DNA of 64,000 nt from Blastocatellia bacterium UBA7656 (GCA_002483445.1 DLHY01000091.1:4232-68231), one strand, 5' to 3'; positions 1-9,062 are shown, numbered from the stretch's first letter. Program-made: numbers and translations. The notes: generated by a model not told the origin, from the sequence alone.

Positions 1-2
1 TA

Positions 3-1775
3 ATTGAAGCGACTCATCGCACGGGCGCGGATGCGATTCATCCGGGCTATGGATTCTTAGCCGAAAACGCGGACTTCGCCGAAGCGTGTGAAAACTCATC
101 CATTGTTTTCATCGGCCCGACTGCCGAGGCTATTCGCAAAGTCGGGCTCAAGAGCGCGGCCCGAAGGATGATGACCAGCGCAGGCGTGCCGGTAGTTCCC
201 GGCTATGACGGCGAGGATCAAAACACCGAGACTCTCAAACGCGCCGCGATTGAAACGGGGCTGCCTGTGTTGATCAAGGCCACTGCGGGCGGAGGCGGCA
301 AGGGGATGCGCATCGTGCGCGACGCCGCCGAACTTGAAGAGGCGATTGAATCAGCGGCGCGCGAATCGGAAAAAGGTTTCGGCGATGGAAGGCTTTTGAT
401 CGAAAAATATATTGAAAGAGCGCGCCACGTTGAGTTTCAGGTTTTCGGAGACAACTACGGAAACGTGATTCATCTCTTCGAGCGCGACTGTTCGATTCAA
501 CGCCGCCATCAGAAGATCATCGAAGAAAGTCCTTCGCCTGCCGTCGATGAAAACCTGCGGCAGAGGATGGGCGAAGCGGCTTTAGCTGCGGGTCGAGAGA
601 TAGGATACTCGAATGCAGGAACGGTCGAGTTCATTCTTTCGCCTGAAGGCGAATTTTATTTCATCGAAGTCAACACTCGTCTTCAGGTCGAGCATCCCGT
701 GACCGAGATGATCACGGGGCTTGATTTAGTCCGGCTTCAAATCGAAATCGCTGAAGGAAAGCCGCTCCGTCTAAAACAGGAAGATGTTATTTCGAGAGGC
801 CACGCAATCGAAGCGCGGCTTTATGCTGAAGACCCGGATAATAATTTTCTGCCCGCCATAGGCACACTTCACGACTGGCGCTTGCCTGCGCTCGACGCTG
901 GCCTCCGCTTCGATGCCGGAGTGGAAGCAAAGAGCGAAGTGAGCATCTATTATGACCCGATGCTTGCGAAAGTGATCGCGCATGGCGAAGATCGAGAGAC
1001 TGCTATTCGAAAGCTGGTTTATGGGTTGAGAGGTTTGTCCGCTCAGGGTGTGCAGACGAACAGAGATTTCTTGATTCGTCTGCTCGAACACACGGATTTT
1101 CGCCGCGGAGAGTCGCACACCTCGTTCATCGAGGATCATCTCAGTGAACTTATCGGCCTGCGCGATGCCGCGTTCGACCAACAAGCGGCTGCGGTCGCGG
1201 CGTTGTATCTTCAAAAGAAGCGGCACGCTGAAAACAAAACGCTCCCGCGGATTCCGCCCGTCTATCGCAATAATCCTTATCGCGACCCTGCGGTGAAATT
1301 CGAGATCGGGGGGGAGACGATAGAGGTTTCATATCGCCACTTGAAAGACGATGTATACGAAGTCCGGTGCATGGATTCGCAAATCGAAGCGCGGGTGTTA
1401 TCATACGGGTCGGGCAGCATTCGCCTTTCTCTCGATGGCATTCAACAATGGTTTCGCGTCGTGGAAGCGGGAGACGTTTTGTATGTTCATTCGACTGCGG
1501 GCGCGCGAGCGATCACTCGATTGAGTCGTTATCCTCAACGACACGAAGCCGCGGAACACGAGACGGCGAACGCGCAGATGCCCGGTCAGGTGTTGAAAAT
1601 TCTCGTGGCGGAAGGCCAGAGGGTTGCGGCAGGAGATTCGCTCATTATACTTGAAGCGATGAAGATGGAGCAGACCATCAAGGCGACGATGGACGGCTTC
1701 ATCGAAACGATTCTGGTCAAGGTTGGCGATGTGGTAGCTCCGGGCGAGCCGCTCGTGCAGATTTCAGCCGAGTGA
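3..1775 (+). CDS. Biotin carboxylase with C-terminal biotinyl domain (acyl-CoA carboxylase alpha chain), 5' partial
   Basis: Carboxylates its own biotin using ATP and bicarbonate and hands the CO2 to a carboxyltransferase partner, which is not in the window. The frame is open from the left edge: about 55 codons before the first ATG (168) already read as biotin carboxylase (HPGYGFLAEN), so the true start lies outside. Visible in order: the ATP-grasp glycine loop KATAGGGGKGMR, the active-site strand EVNTRLQVEHPVTE, the biotin carboxylase C-terminal domain, a linker domain, and a terminal biotinyl domain with EAMKMEQ whose lysine carries biotin. The length suits an acetyl-, propionyl- or methylcrotonyl-CoA carboxylase alpha chain rather than stand-alone AccC. 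The acyl-CoA dehydrogenase downstream would fit branched-chain acyl-CoA breakdown, but the substrate cannot be fixed from sequence. Confidence 0.93.
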   Translation: MEATHRTGADAIHPGYGFLAENADFAEACENSSIVFIGPTAEAIRKVGLKSAARRMMTSAGVPVVPGYDGEDQNTETLKRAAIETGLPVLIKATAGGGGKGMRIVRDAAELEEAIESAARESEKGFGDGRLLIEKYIERARHVEFQVFGDNYGNVIHLFERDCSIQRRHQKIIEESPSPAVDENLRQRMGEAALAAGREIGYSNAGTVEFILSPEGEFYFIEVNTRLQVEHPVTEMITGLDLVRLQIEIAEGKPLRLKQEDVISRGHAIEARLYAEDPDNNFLPAIGTLHDWRLPALDAGLRFDAGVEAKSEVSIYYDPMLAKVIAHGEDRETAIRKLVYGLRGLSAQGVQTNRDFLIRLLEHTDFRRGESHTSFIEDHLSELIGLRDAAFDQQAAAVAALYLQKKRHAENKTLPRIPPVYRNNPYRDPAVKFEIGGETIEVSYRHLKDDVYEVRCMDSQIEARVLSYGSGSIRLSLDGIQQWFRVVEAGDVLYVHSTAGARAITRLSRYPQRHEAAEHETANAQMPGQVLKILVAEGQRVAAGDSLIILEAMKMEQTIKATMDGFIETILVKVGDVVAPGEPLVQISAE

Positions 1776-1849
1776 CGATTGATCGCTAGTATTGCTTTTG
1801 TCAAAGCCTCTGATAAGATGGCGAAGGAAGTCAGACAGGAGGTTGTGCC

Positions 1850-2104
1850 ATGTCAGACCCGATTCGCGAGCAAGTCGAAAGTAATTACAGAGAATTCCAG
1901 GCGCAACTGCCGTCTCTTCTATCGTCACATCGCGGAAAATTCGCTCTGATGCGAGATGGGCAGATCATCGAATTTTTCGACACAGCGCGGGACGCTTACG
2001 TTGCCGGTCAAAAGATATTTTCAAACGACCGTCTCTTTTCTGTTCAGGAAGTCATAGAGACGCCTGTAGATTTGGGGTTCTTCTCTCATGCCTTGCCTCA
2101 GTAA
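1850..2104 (+). CDS. Small DUF5678-like protein paired with a retropepsin-like gene
   Basis: An 84-residue soluble protein with no signal peptide or membrane segment. The core (LLSSHRGKFALMRDGQIIEFFDTARDAYVAG, positions about 22-53, only partly quoted as HRGKFALMRDGQII) resembles DUF5678-type small proteins, whose role is unknown. The ATG has a good AGGAGG ribosome-binding site at 1837-1842, seven bases upstream. Its 3' end overlaps the next gene by 17 bases in another frame, so the two are probably translationally coupled. The family assignment is from recall, not a search. Confidence 0.75.
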   Translation: MSDPIREQVESNYREFQAQLPSLLSSHRGKFALMRDGQIIEFFDTARDAYVAGQKIFSNDRLFSVQEVIETPVDLGFFSHALPQ

Positions 2105-2507
2105 CTCTTTTGATCCTGCTATAGGACCGATCATCAATGTAGGAGTACTCCAGACCGGCGCTGTCGCCCCAGCGGCTGCTCTAACTGCTCAGATCAATGT
2201 CTTCCCTGCTTTGATTGACACGGGAGCCAGTATCACATGCATTTCTCCGGGCGTCGCAAAAACGGTTGCCCTTCAACCCATCGGTATGCGCCAGATGGTT
2301 TCGGCCACGCAGTCTGTGCCTGTGAATATTTATCTGGTTGATCTTTTTCTGCCGTTCGGGGCATCGGGTTTTATCATACAGGGGGCGCAGGTCATGGAGT
2401 TTTCACCAGCCAGCGTTAGCATTTTTAAGATGATCGTTGGAAGAGACATAATCTGCCAGGGCGCTCTCACGATCAGTTTCGATGGGCATTTCACATTCTG
2501 TTTATAG
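2088..2507 (+). CDS. Retropepsin-like aspartic protease
   Basis: A 139-residue single-domain protein with the aspartic protease signature ALIDTGASITCIS near residues 41-53 and a later IVGRDIICQGALTIS segment, the usual second half of a retropepsin fold (compare LLGMDIL in relatives). The catalytic Asp-Thr-Gly is intact, so a homodimeric protease is plausible. No signal peptide is evident, which suggests a cytoplasmic location. It begins inside the preceding 84-aa gene and has only a weak ribosome-binding site, consistent with translation coupled to that gene. The substrate is unknown; the neighbour is an obvious candidate partner. Confidence 0.8.
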   Translation: MPCLSNSFDPAIGPIINVGVLQTGAVAPAAALTAQINVFPALIDTGASITCISPGVAKTVALQPIGMRQMVSATQSVPVNIYLVDLFLPFGASGFIIQGAQVMEFSPASVSIFKMIVGRDIICQGALTISFDGHFTFCL

Positions 2508-2663
2508 AGTTCGTTACGCGGTGCTATATTAGCTGCGCTCTGGCAGCGCCAGAAAGGCGTGAGGCATCAACAGCCCGGACATTTTCTTCCTCAATGCCAC
2601 AGGGTCCGGGAATGGGCATGGCTTCTCAACGCTATTGCAAAAATAATCCTGGAGGAAACCCGT

Positions 2664-3836
2664 ATGGTACAGGCGATCAAACAGGCCACCAAACCTGAAT
2701 ACCCTTATTTCACCGACGAGCATCTCATGCTGCGCGATTCGGTCAAGCAGTTCTGTCTGAATGAAATCGCCCCGCACGCCGAAGAGTGGGACGAAGCGGG
2801 AATTTTTCCGCGCGAGCTTTTCAAGAAGGCCGGGGAGTTGGGCCTTTTCGGAATCCGCCTCGATCCGCGATACGGAGGCAGCGGGCTTGACTGGTGGGCG
2901 ACGGCTGCTTTTCTCGAAGGCATCTCTTACGCAAACAACGGCGGCGTGGCGATGGCGTTGATGGTTCAATCCGATATCACCCTGCCTGTGCTTGATGAGC
3001 TTGGAACGGATGAGCAGAAGGAAGAATTTCTGCGGCCTGCAATCGCGGGCGACAAGATCGCCGCGCTCGGCATCAGCGAACCGGGCGGAGGCTCGGACGT
3101 TGCCGCGCTCGCGACTCGCGCGAAGATCGAAGGCGATGAACTTGTCATTTCAGGACAGAAGCTCTGGATCACCAACGGCACTCGATCTGATTTTATAATC
3201 CTCGCTGTGCGCACCGCAGAAGACCGATACAAAGGCATCTCGATGGTGCTGTTCCCGACCGACGTGAAAGGATTTTCGGTCGGCAAGAAATTGAAGAAGG
3301 TCGGCAATCTCTCTTCAGACACGGCAGAGCTTTTCTTTGACAACTGCCGCATACCTGCGCGCTATGTGCTGGGAGAGATGAACAAGGGCTTCTATTACAC
3401 GATGCACAATTTTCAGGGCGAGCGGCTGGCATCGGCTCTGGGAGCCGTTTATTCGATGGAGCGCGCTATGGAATGGGCCATTCAATATGGCCGTGAGCGC
3501 GAGGCGTTCGGCAAGCCTATAATCGAATATCAGGTGTGGCGTCATCGCTTCGCCGAACACCTGACGGCGATGGAAGCGGCGAAGTGGCTTTCGTATCGCG
3601 CGCTCGATCTGGTCAATCACGGTCACCCGGCTGTGCGCGAGATAACGATGGCCAAGCTCTTCACGAGCGAGCTTCAACAAAAGGTGGCTTACGACTGCTT
3701 GCAGATATTCGGCGGATTCGGCTACACGACCGAATACCCGATAAGCCGATTCTGGCGCGATGCTCGCCTCCACACAATCGGCGCAGGCTCGTCGGAGATC
3801 ATGAAGGAGATCATCGTCAAACAGGAAAAATTATAG
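2664..3836 (+). CDS. Acyl-CoA dehydrogenase
   Basis: FAD enzyme of 390 residues that oxidises an acyl-CoA to the 2-enoyl-CoA and passes electrons to electron-transfer flavoprotein. The N-terminal helical domain (LRDSVKQFCLNEIAPHAEEWDE), the FAD/substrate beta-domain (GISEPGGGSDVAAL, KLWITNGTRSDF) and the C-terminal helices with YGREREAFGKPI, QIFGGFGYTTEYP and the terminal RFWRDAR segment are all present. The start is the ATG preceded by GGAGG at 2651-2655; an upstream in-frame extension has no family similarity. The bases just after the stop form a repeat hairpin. The exact acyl substrate is not readable, though the upstream carboxylase makes a branched-chain acyl-CoA possible. Confidence 0.93.
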   Translation: MVQAIKQATKPEYPYFTDEHLMLRDSVKQFCLNEIAPHAEEWDEAGIFPRELFKKAGELGLFGIRLDPRYGGSGLDWWATAAFLEGISYANNGGVAMALMVQSDITLPVLDELGTDEQKEEFLRPAIAGDKIAALGISEPGGGSDVAALATRAKIEGDELVISGQKLWITNGTRSDFIILAVRTAEDRYKGISMVLFPTDVKGFSVGKKLKKVGNLSSDTAELFFDNCRIPARYVLGEMNKGFYYTMHNFQGERLASALGAVYSMERAMEWAIQYGREREAFGKPIIEYQVWRHRFAEHLTAMEAAKWLSYRALDLVNHGHPAVREITMAKLFTSELQQKVAYDCLQIFGGFGYTTEYPISRFWRDARLHTIGAGSSEIMKEIIVKQEKL

Positions 3837-3927
3837 TCAGGAGTCTAGCGAGTCCAGAGAGTCTTGAGAGTCCGAATGCTCAAATCTTTTTCCTGACTCC
3901 AGACTCTCCAGACTCTCCAGACTCTTC
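3837..3927. repeat. Short-period repeat hairpin (GAGTCT type)
   Basis: Left arm of imperfect GAGTCC/GAGTCT units and right arm of GACTCTCCA units (period 9) that are largely complementary, separated by an A/T-rich loop. It begins right after the acyl-CoA dehydrogenase stop codon and ends one base before the GGAGG used by the next gene. It shares GAGTCTTGAGAGTCC with the repeat after the amidase gene at 62.6 kb. Confidence 0.8.
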
Positions 3928-3942
3928 GGAGGAGTTATGTTG

Positions 3943-5280
3943 ATGAAGCGTGTTTTCGTTGCAATGTTTCTCTTCGTCACGCTTGGGCTGGTGGCGACGG
4001 CGGATGACTCGAAAGAGATGACCCCGGCGGAACGAGGAAAGTATAACCTCACGCATCGGCCTTACGGGTTTCCTCTGCTCAATCAGAAAATGTTCGCTCG
4101 TTTGTGGACTGTGTGGGAGCCGGAGTGGAAATCGAAAGTGAACCCGGAAGACCCTGATCAGATTCGCCGTCTCTCGTTCGAGCGATACGGATTTTCGGAA
4201 GCGCCTTACGAAAATGGCGGAGCGCCCATGCAGTTCGTCTCGACCCCTGTGGGATGGGTGCAGACGTGTATGCTCTGTCATGGCGGAAGACTGCCGGGAA
4301 GCGGCGAGAGTTTCATCGGCGCTCCGAACTCCGAACTCGATATGCAGACATTTTACGAAGACGCAGTGAAACTGACCGGATTGAAGAGTCCCATCAATAT
4401 GAGCTTCGGCATGAGTCGCGGGCGGACTAACGCATTCGTCTTCAGCATAGAACTGATGCGCCGTCGCAACGAAGACCTCTCCGCGCGGGCCACGCCGATG
4501 CCGGTTGGCGAATATAAGGACGCAGACCTTGATCCTATTCCGTGGTGGCACTTCAAAAAGAAAACCGCGCTCTATGTCGATGCGGGAGTGAAGGGAGATT
4601 TCACGCGCCCGATCATGCAGTTCACGATGGGCGAACCCAATGGCGAGAAGATCAAATCATGGGAATCGGATTTCAAAGACATCGTCGCGTATCTCCGCAC
4701 AATCGAGCCGCCGAAATATCCGTGGCCTGTTGACGCGAAGCTCGCCTCGGAAGGAAAAAAGGTATTCGAGCAGAATTGCGCGATGTGTCACGGCACTTAC
4801 GGGCCGCAGGGCAAGTATCCGAATCGAGTGGTTCCGCTCAAAGAGGTTGGGACCGATCCGGTGAGGATCGAGGCGCTGACGAAAGAGTTTCGCGCTTATT
4901 TCAATCGCACGTGGTTTGCCAAAGATGCGCAGGCTGAAGAAAACCCTGTCGGATACGTCGCTCCTCCGCTCGATGGGGTGTGGGCTTCGGCTCCGTATTT
5001 TCACAACGGCTCGGTGCCTACGGTTTATGGAGTTTTGACACAAGAAGCGCGACCCCGATATTTCCGCCGCGCGGGAACGATCAAGGATTACGACACGCGC
5101 GATTTGGGATTGAAAGTGGAATCGCTCGCGGCTCCAGCGTCGAAAGAGTTGTCGGGCGAAGCGCGTCGTCGCGTGATCGATACGACCCTTCAGGGACTCG
5201 GCAACGACGGGCATCCCTTCGGATTTCATCTCACGGAGAAGCAGAAGCGAGGGGTGATCGAGTATCTGAAGACGCTTTAG
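3943..5280 (+). CDS. Secreted di-haem c-type cytochrome (RoxA/cytochrome-peroxidase-like)
   Basis: About 445 residues with a signal peptide (MKRVFVAMFLFVTLGLVATA) for the periplasm or outside. Two haem c motifs are visible: CMLCHGG near residue 110 and CAMCHGTYG near residue 285. The later segment GYVAPPLDGVWASAPYFHNG is typical of di-haem cytochromes of the rubber oxygenase (RoxA) and MauG/peroxidase-like groups. ATG codons lie at 3937 and 3943; the second gives better spacing from GGAGG at 3928-3932 and was chosen. Whether it oxidises a substrate or only transfers electrons cannot be told from sequence. Confidence 0.85.
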   Translation: MKRVFVAMFLFVTLGLVATADDSKEMTPAERGKYNLTHRPYGFPLLNQKMFARLWTVWEPEWKSKVNPEDPDQIRRLSFERYGFSEAPYENGGAPMQFVSTPVGWVQTCMLCHGGRLPGSGESFIGAPNSELDMQTFYEDAVKLTGLKSPINMSFGMSRGRTNAFVFSIELMRRRNEDLSARATPMPVGEYKDADLDPIPWWHFKKKTALYVDAGVKGDFTRPIMQFTMGEPNGEKIKSWESDFKDIVAYLRTIEPPKYPWPVDAKLASEGKKVFEQNCAMCHGTYGPQGKYPNRVVPLKEVGTDPVRIEALTKEFRAYFNRTWFAKDAQAEENPVGYVAPPLDGVWASAPYFHNGSVPTVYGVLTQEARPRYFRRAGTIKDYDTRDLGLKVESLAAPASKELSGEARRRVIDTTLQGLGNDGHPFGFHLTEKQKRGVIEYLKTL

Positions 5281-5298
5281 AACGGCCATCACCGTTTA

Positions 5299-5640
5299 TC
5301 ATGATTCCATCTTCGTCGGCGAGTGAAGTCGAATGGCGTTCTTCGTATCCGGCGCCGGAGAGAAAATACTGTAAGGCAGTGTGGTCGTCTTTCCTGATTT
5401 CAGGACATCAACCGCGATCATAAACAATCCGAACCTGGCTTTGCGAGTGCTTGCCGGGCGGCAATCAACGATGAGAGTCCTGCGACCTGCTTCGACATCA
5501 CGAATCACAAACCGACCAGTCGAATCCGTTGTCGCCTCCCTCTGGCCTATCTTCATCACCGAGCCAGTAAGAGGCCAGATGCCAACTCTCAAGACCTGAC
5601 CAGCGAGAGCCGTCACTCCGCCCTCGAACCTGCTCTGTAG
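5299..5640 (-). pseudogene. 3' fragment of a carboxypeptidase-regulatory-like (beta-sandwich) protein gene
   Basis: The last 115 or so codons of a minus-strand gene read as a beta-sandwich domain of the type TALAGQVLRVGIWPLTG followed by TDSTGRFVIRDVEAGRR and SGKTTTLPYSIFSPAPDT. Upstream of this point the reading frame runs antisense through an IS256-type transposase remnant, so the first part of the gene is missing. No matching 5' portion exists on the other side of the scar. It is best read as a dead 3' end left by an insertion and deletion. Confidence 0.65.
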
Positions 5641-5901
5641 GTCGAAATGGATCATAATCCCGGCTATCCGGCTGAGATACGTCGGGTAATTCACACAACC
5701 AACGCGATAGAGTCGTTGAACTCGATCTTGAGGAAGGCAACAAGTACCAGGGGATGGTTCCCCAACGACGAAGCGGGGTTGAAGGTGTTGTGCCTTGCAA
5801 TACAAAACGTGAACCGGAAATGGACTCGACCGCTGAAGAACCGGACGGCGGCGCTCAACTGCTTTGCGATCCTGTTCGGGGGAAGGCTGCCGCTGGTTTA
5901 G
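5641..5901 (+). pseudogene. IS256-type (mutator) transposase remnant, C-terminal part
   Basis: Reads YPAEIRRVIHTTNAIESLNS and, further on, TRGWFPNDEAGLKVLCLAI and KNRTAALNCFAILFG, the conserved C-terminal end of IS256 family DDE transposases (about 400 residues when whole). Only 84 codons survive, with a stop codon just upstream at 5638-5640. No terminal inverted repeat was recognised. It interrupts the minus-strand gene fragment to its left and is almost certainly inactive. Confidence 0.85.
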
Positions 5902-5984
5902 CAAAAGAGGTTAAGGACTGGATGCCCCCTCGACGAGAGGGCAGGAGTTTATCGCATCAGGGAGTATCCCAATGGAAAAGTAAA

Positions 5985-6004
5985 GGCAGAGCCGAGGCTC
6001 TGCC
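5985..6004. repeat. Perfect 9-bp palindromic hairpin
   Basis: GGCAGAGCC, a two-base GA loop, then GGCTCTGCC. It lies in the non-coding stretch behind the IS256 remnant. There is no T tract, so it is not a standard intrinsic terminator. It resembles other compact palindromes in the window (19934, 32634, 41561). Confidence 0.7.
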
Positions 6005-6110
6005 CCTTGGTCGACTCCCCTGCTGTGGCGCTCAGGTCGCTCTCCATCGTTGTCTTATCCTCCGAGCAGGCGGGAGAGAGTTTATCGAGCAGAAGCGAAT
6101 CGCGCGCCCG

Positions 6111-6160
6111 GGGTGAAGAGGTGAAGAAATGAAAGAGTTTTATTACCTCTTCACCTCTTC
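6111..6160. repeat. Short-period repeat hairpin (GGTGAAGA type), possible terminator
   Basis: A perfect 12-bp stem, GAAGAGGTGAAG (6115-6126) with CTTCACCTCTTC (6149-6160), around a loop that includes TTTTATTA. It sits 13 bases beyond the stop codon of the minus-strand thioredoxin/NHL gene and would fold in that transcript. Confidence 0.7.
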
Positions 6161-6173
6161 GCTTAATCCCCGC

Positions 6174-8159
6174 TCACAGCTTGACGGCGTAGGTGGCCGC
6201 GAGCGAGCGCACGAGAGCGCCTTTCTTCACTTTCACCGGAATGTTGAGGCGCGCTTCCTTGATGAAACAAAGGCTCTCTTTGGCCGCCTCGCAGTAGTAA
6301 ATCGCGTAGTCGATTTGAACAAGAGTTTCGCCTTCAGTGGCCGTGACCTCGGCAGTAACGGGGAATTTGACGTTGCGAAACAACTGCTCTGCGGCTGAGT
6401 TGATCGATATGGTTTGCTGCGCCGACGAGACCGCTTTGAGCGATGTCGGAGCAAGCGCGTTGAGCTTATAGCCTGCGGGCAGTTCGAGCGACAGGGTGAG
6501 AGTCGCCTTGCCCGGCTCGATTGTCTGCAAGGGAAGGTCTATCACCTCGCCTGTGAATCGCGCCAGACGAGCGCGCGGGAGCAGCTTTTCCATGTTCTTG
6601 AACTGAACAGTCTCCACCCTTCTCGTCTTCAGGTCGGCGACTCGAATGACATGATTGTTCGTGTCCGCGATGTAAAGCTTGCCGCCGGCGACGCTCACGC
6701 CGTTCGGTTCGTCGAATGTCGCGCGTGCGCCGTCATCGAGTCCTTCCTTGCCTGTGCCGAGAAATGTTTCCGAGGAGCGATCCGCGGGCGAGACTCGCTT
6801 GATTTTGTTGTTATAAGTATCGGCCACATACAACACGCCTTCGTGATAGACCACGCCGAGCGGATGCTGCAATCGCACTTTCGACCCGCGCCCGTCGATG
6901 TCGCCGAACTCGAACAGACCTTCGCCGACGATGGTTTCGACCGCCCCCCTGGGATCGATATCGGCTGATCGAATCGCGCTCACTTCGCTGTCCGCAAAGT
7001 AGAGTTTCTTTCCGTCTGTCGTGATTCCTGACGGCTGCGCGAGAGCCGCTTCATCCAGCGGCCCGTCGACTATGTTCTCGCGGCCTGATCCGGCAAAGGG
7101 CGCGATGCCTCCGGTCTGCGGATTCATTCTCCACAACTGATGCGGCCCGGCCATCGCTATGTAAAGCAAGCGGTCGTGAAGCACGATGTCCCACGGCGAG
7201 TTGAGCGGAGTCTCGCGCCCCGGCCCTCCGATCTGGTCCAGGTGACGGGCCTGCTCGCCTGTGCCAGCTATGGTAGTCACCCGGCGCGAGTTGAAATCGA
7301 TTTTGCGAATCGCATGATTTTCGGTGTCGGCGACATAAAGCGCGCCGGAGTCGAAAGCCATTCCCTGCGGATGATCGAACTGAGCGGTTTCAAAATCGCC
7401 GTCCTTGAGTCCCGCTTCGCCGCTGCCGATCACTTCCCTGACTGAGTAATCGTCAAGCGAAGCGATGACTATGCGATTGTGATTCGAATCGGAGATAAAA
7501 AGCTGTCCTGTTTTTTCATCGGCCAGCACCTTGCCCGGAAAGCGAAGCAGCGACGCGGGCGCGCGATGGCTTTCGAGTCTGAGGTTGAGAGGACGGCGAT
7601 CCATCAGTTTTCTTTCGTCGAAAGTTTTTATGACTTTCGAAATCGCCGCGTCGAGCGGGGCATAGACGCCTTCGCCTGACATGCCGCCGACGATCTTGCC
7701 CGCCGGGTCGATCAGAATGAGAGTGGGCCACGCCCGCACCGTGAACTGCTGCCAGACCTCCATGGCCGAATCGTTTACGACCGGATGCTCTATCTCGTAG
7801 CGGAGGATTGCCTGACGGATGTTTTCGGTGTCGCGTTCGCCACTAAATTTGGCCGAATGCACTCCTATGACTACCAGTTCGTTCGGGTATTTCTTTTCGA
7901 GCTTCTTCAAATCGGGTATGACGTGGATGCAGTTGATGCAGCAGTAAGTCCAGAAATCCAGCAGCACGACTTTGCCCCGAAGCTCGCGCAGGCTCAAAGG
8001 CCGTTCGGTGTTGAGCCACTGCATTCGCTCCGGGAAATCCGGCGCGTTGACTTTTCCTTCGTATTCCATTCGTTCCTGCTCCTGTTGAAAAGACGAAGCT
8101 GACGAGGCAAGACTCGTGACGAGCAACAGTAGTGTTGCGATGATCGAAGCTTTCTTCAT
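6174..8159 (-). CDS. Secreted thioredoxin-like/NHL-repeat protein (NHLRC2-like)
   Basis: A 661-residue protein with a signal peptide, then a TlpA-type thioredoxin domain (about residues 30-180) with the redox motif WTYCCINC, then an NHL-repeat beta-propeller (units such as LFISDSNHNRIVIA, LYVADTENHAIRKI, LYVADTYNNKIKRV) and a C-terminal beta domain. This is the architecture of the NHLRC2 family, which also occurs in animals. The CINC motif suggests thiol-disulfide activity in the periplasm; the propeller probably binds a partner. The ATG follows AAGGAG five bases upstream. It stands alone between an insertion scar and an anti-sigma gene on the same strand. Confidence 0.9.
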   Translation of the reverse strand: MKKASIIATLLLLVTSLASSASSFQQEQERMEYEGKVNAPDFPERMQWLNTERPLSLRELRGKVVLLDFWTYCCINCIHVIPDLKKLEKKYPNELVVIGVHSAKFSGERDTENIRQAILRYEIEHPVVNDSAMEVWQQFTVRAWPTLILIDPAGKIVGGMSGEGVYAPLDAAISKVIKTFDERKLMDRRPLNLRLESHRAPASLLRFPGKVLADEKTGQLFISDSNHNRIVIASLDDYSVREVIGSGEAGLKDGDFETAQFDHPQGMAFDSGALYVADTENHAIRKIDFNSRRVTTIAGTGEQARHLDQIGGPGRETPLNSPWDIVLHDRLLYIAMAGPHQLWRMNPQTGGIAPFAGSGRENIVDGPLDEAALAQPSGITTDGKKLYFADSEVSAIRSADIDPRGAVETIVGEGLFEFGDIDGRGSKVRLQHPLGVVYHEGVLYVADTYNNKIKRVSPADRSSETFLGTGKEGLDDGARATFDEPNGVSVAGGKLYIADTNNHVIRVADLKTRRVETVQFKNMEKLLPRARLARFTGEVIDLPLQTIEPGKATLTLSLELPAGYKLNALAPTSLKAVSSAQQTISINSAAEQLFRNVKFPVTAEVTATEGETLVQIDYAIYYCEAAKESLCFIKEARLNIPVKVKKGALVRSLAATYAVKL

Positions 8160-8207
8160 GACTGCTCCTTCGCGTTTTCTGATGATGAAACGATTATACC
8201 AGCAATC

Positions 8208-9062
8208 TCAAATTCGGGATTCGAGATAATCCCGCATTGCGGGAGCGAGAGAGGCCGCGATCACGGAATTTTTATCGCGGGGGAGATTCGATACTATGAA
8301 GGCGAGATAATCGCGGGTTTCGAATCCTGCGACTTCGAAATTTTCCATGCGCGATTGATGAATCGACACGCCCGATGCTCTCAAAAAATCTGAAGCGTCT
8401 CCCTGAGAAAACGATTCTCCATCTTTTCTGGTGACAATGACAGAAACAGTCGCCTGCTCGTTTTTGAGTATCAGATGAACGAAGCGGCGGTCATTGAATT
8501 TGCAGCGATGCCCTGCGGTCACGCGATAATCGCTTGCGGGGATTTTTTCTTTGAGGAGCGATGCAAGTCCGTCGAATTCATCGCCGAGTTTTGCCGACAT
8601 CTCTTCGTCTGTGAACAGGCGATTTTCGAATCCCGAATCTATGGCGCAATGCACATGATTGCCCAGCCCGATTTTCATGATGCCTGCGTTGCCGAAACTC
8701 GCCTGCGGCGCGCTCGCCTCCTCGCGTCCGCTCCACAGGAGCGCGCTCCACACCCCGAGGGCCAGGACGAGCGTCGCGGCGACGGCCAGAAACCACGGCT
8801 TATAGGAACTCGCGGGCGACTGGCGTATACCCTGCTGAATCTTCGCCCGCAAATCGGGCGGGATCGTATCGCGGAGGACGGCTCTTTGCAGAGAACTTTT
8901 CACCTGCTCGCGCACTCTCAATTCTTCGGAGCATCTTTCGCATCGTTCGAGGTGCTTCATCACCTCATGAATGGCTTCGGTCGCCAGTTCATTGCTTATG
9001 TAATAGTCCAGGTGTTCGCGAGTTTTTCTGCAATCGTTCGGCTCGAATTTGATCACGTTCAT
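8208..9062 (-). CDS. Membrane-anchored anti-sigma factor (zf-HC2 type)
   Basis: 284 residues. The N-terminal zinc-binding anti-sigma domain has the His-x3-Cys-x2-Cys pattern in KHLERCERCSEE with an upstream Cys in NDCRKTREHL. One transmembrane helix (FLAVAATLVLALGVWSALLW) follows at about residues 90-112, and the rest (about 170 residues) would lie outside. The start is the ATG preceded by GGGGAG; a longer frame adds 13 residues with no support. Anti-sigma genes of this type normally follow an ECF sigma factor gene, but the upstream neighbour is a divergent DoxX gene, so this copy is an orphan. Confidence 0.85.
   Translation of the reverse strand: MNVIKFEPNDCRKTREHLDYYISNELATEAIHEVMKHLERCERCSEELRVREQVKSSLQRAVLRDTIPPDLRAKIQQGIRQSPASSYKPWFLAVAATLVLALGVWSALLWSGREEASAPQASFGNAGIMKIGLGNHVHCAIDSGFENRLFTDEEMSAKLGDEFDGLASLLKEKIPASDYRVTAGHRCKFNDRRFVHLILKNEQATVSVIVTRKDGESFSQGDASDFLRASGVSIHQSRMENFEVAGFETRDYLAFIVSNLPRDKNSVIAASLAPAMRDYLESRI

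Noticed and set aside
771..1404. Minus-strand frames inside the biotin carboxylase gene
   Set aside because: Shadows of a well-supported coding sequence; no ribosome-binding site, no known family.
2559..2663. 35-residue extension of the acyl-CoA dehydrogenase
   Set aside because: No family similarity, and GGAGG sits directly before the ATG at 2664.
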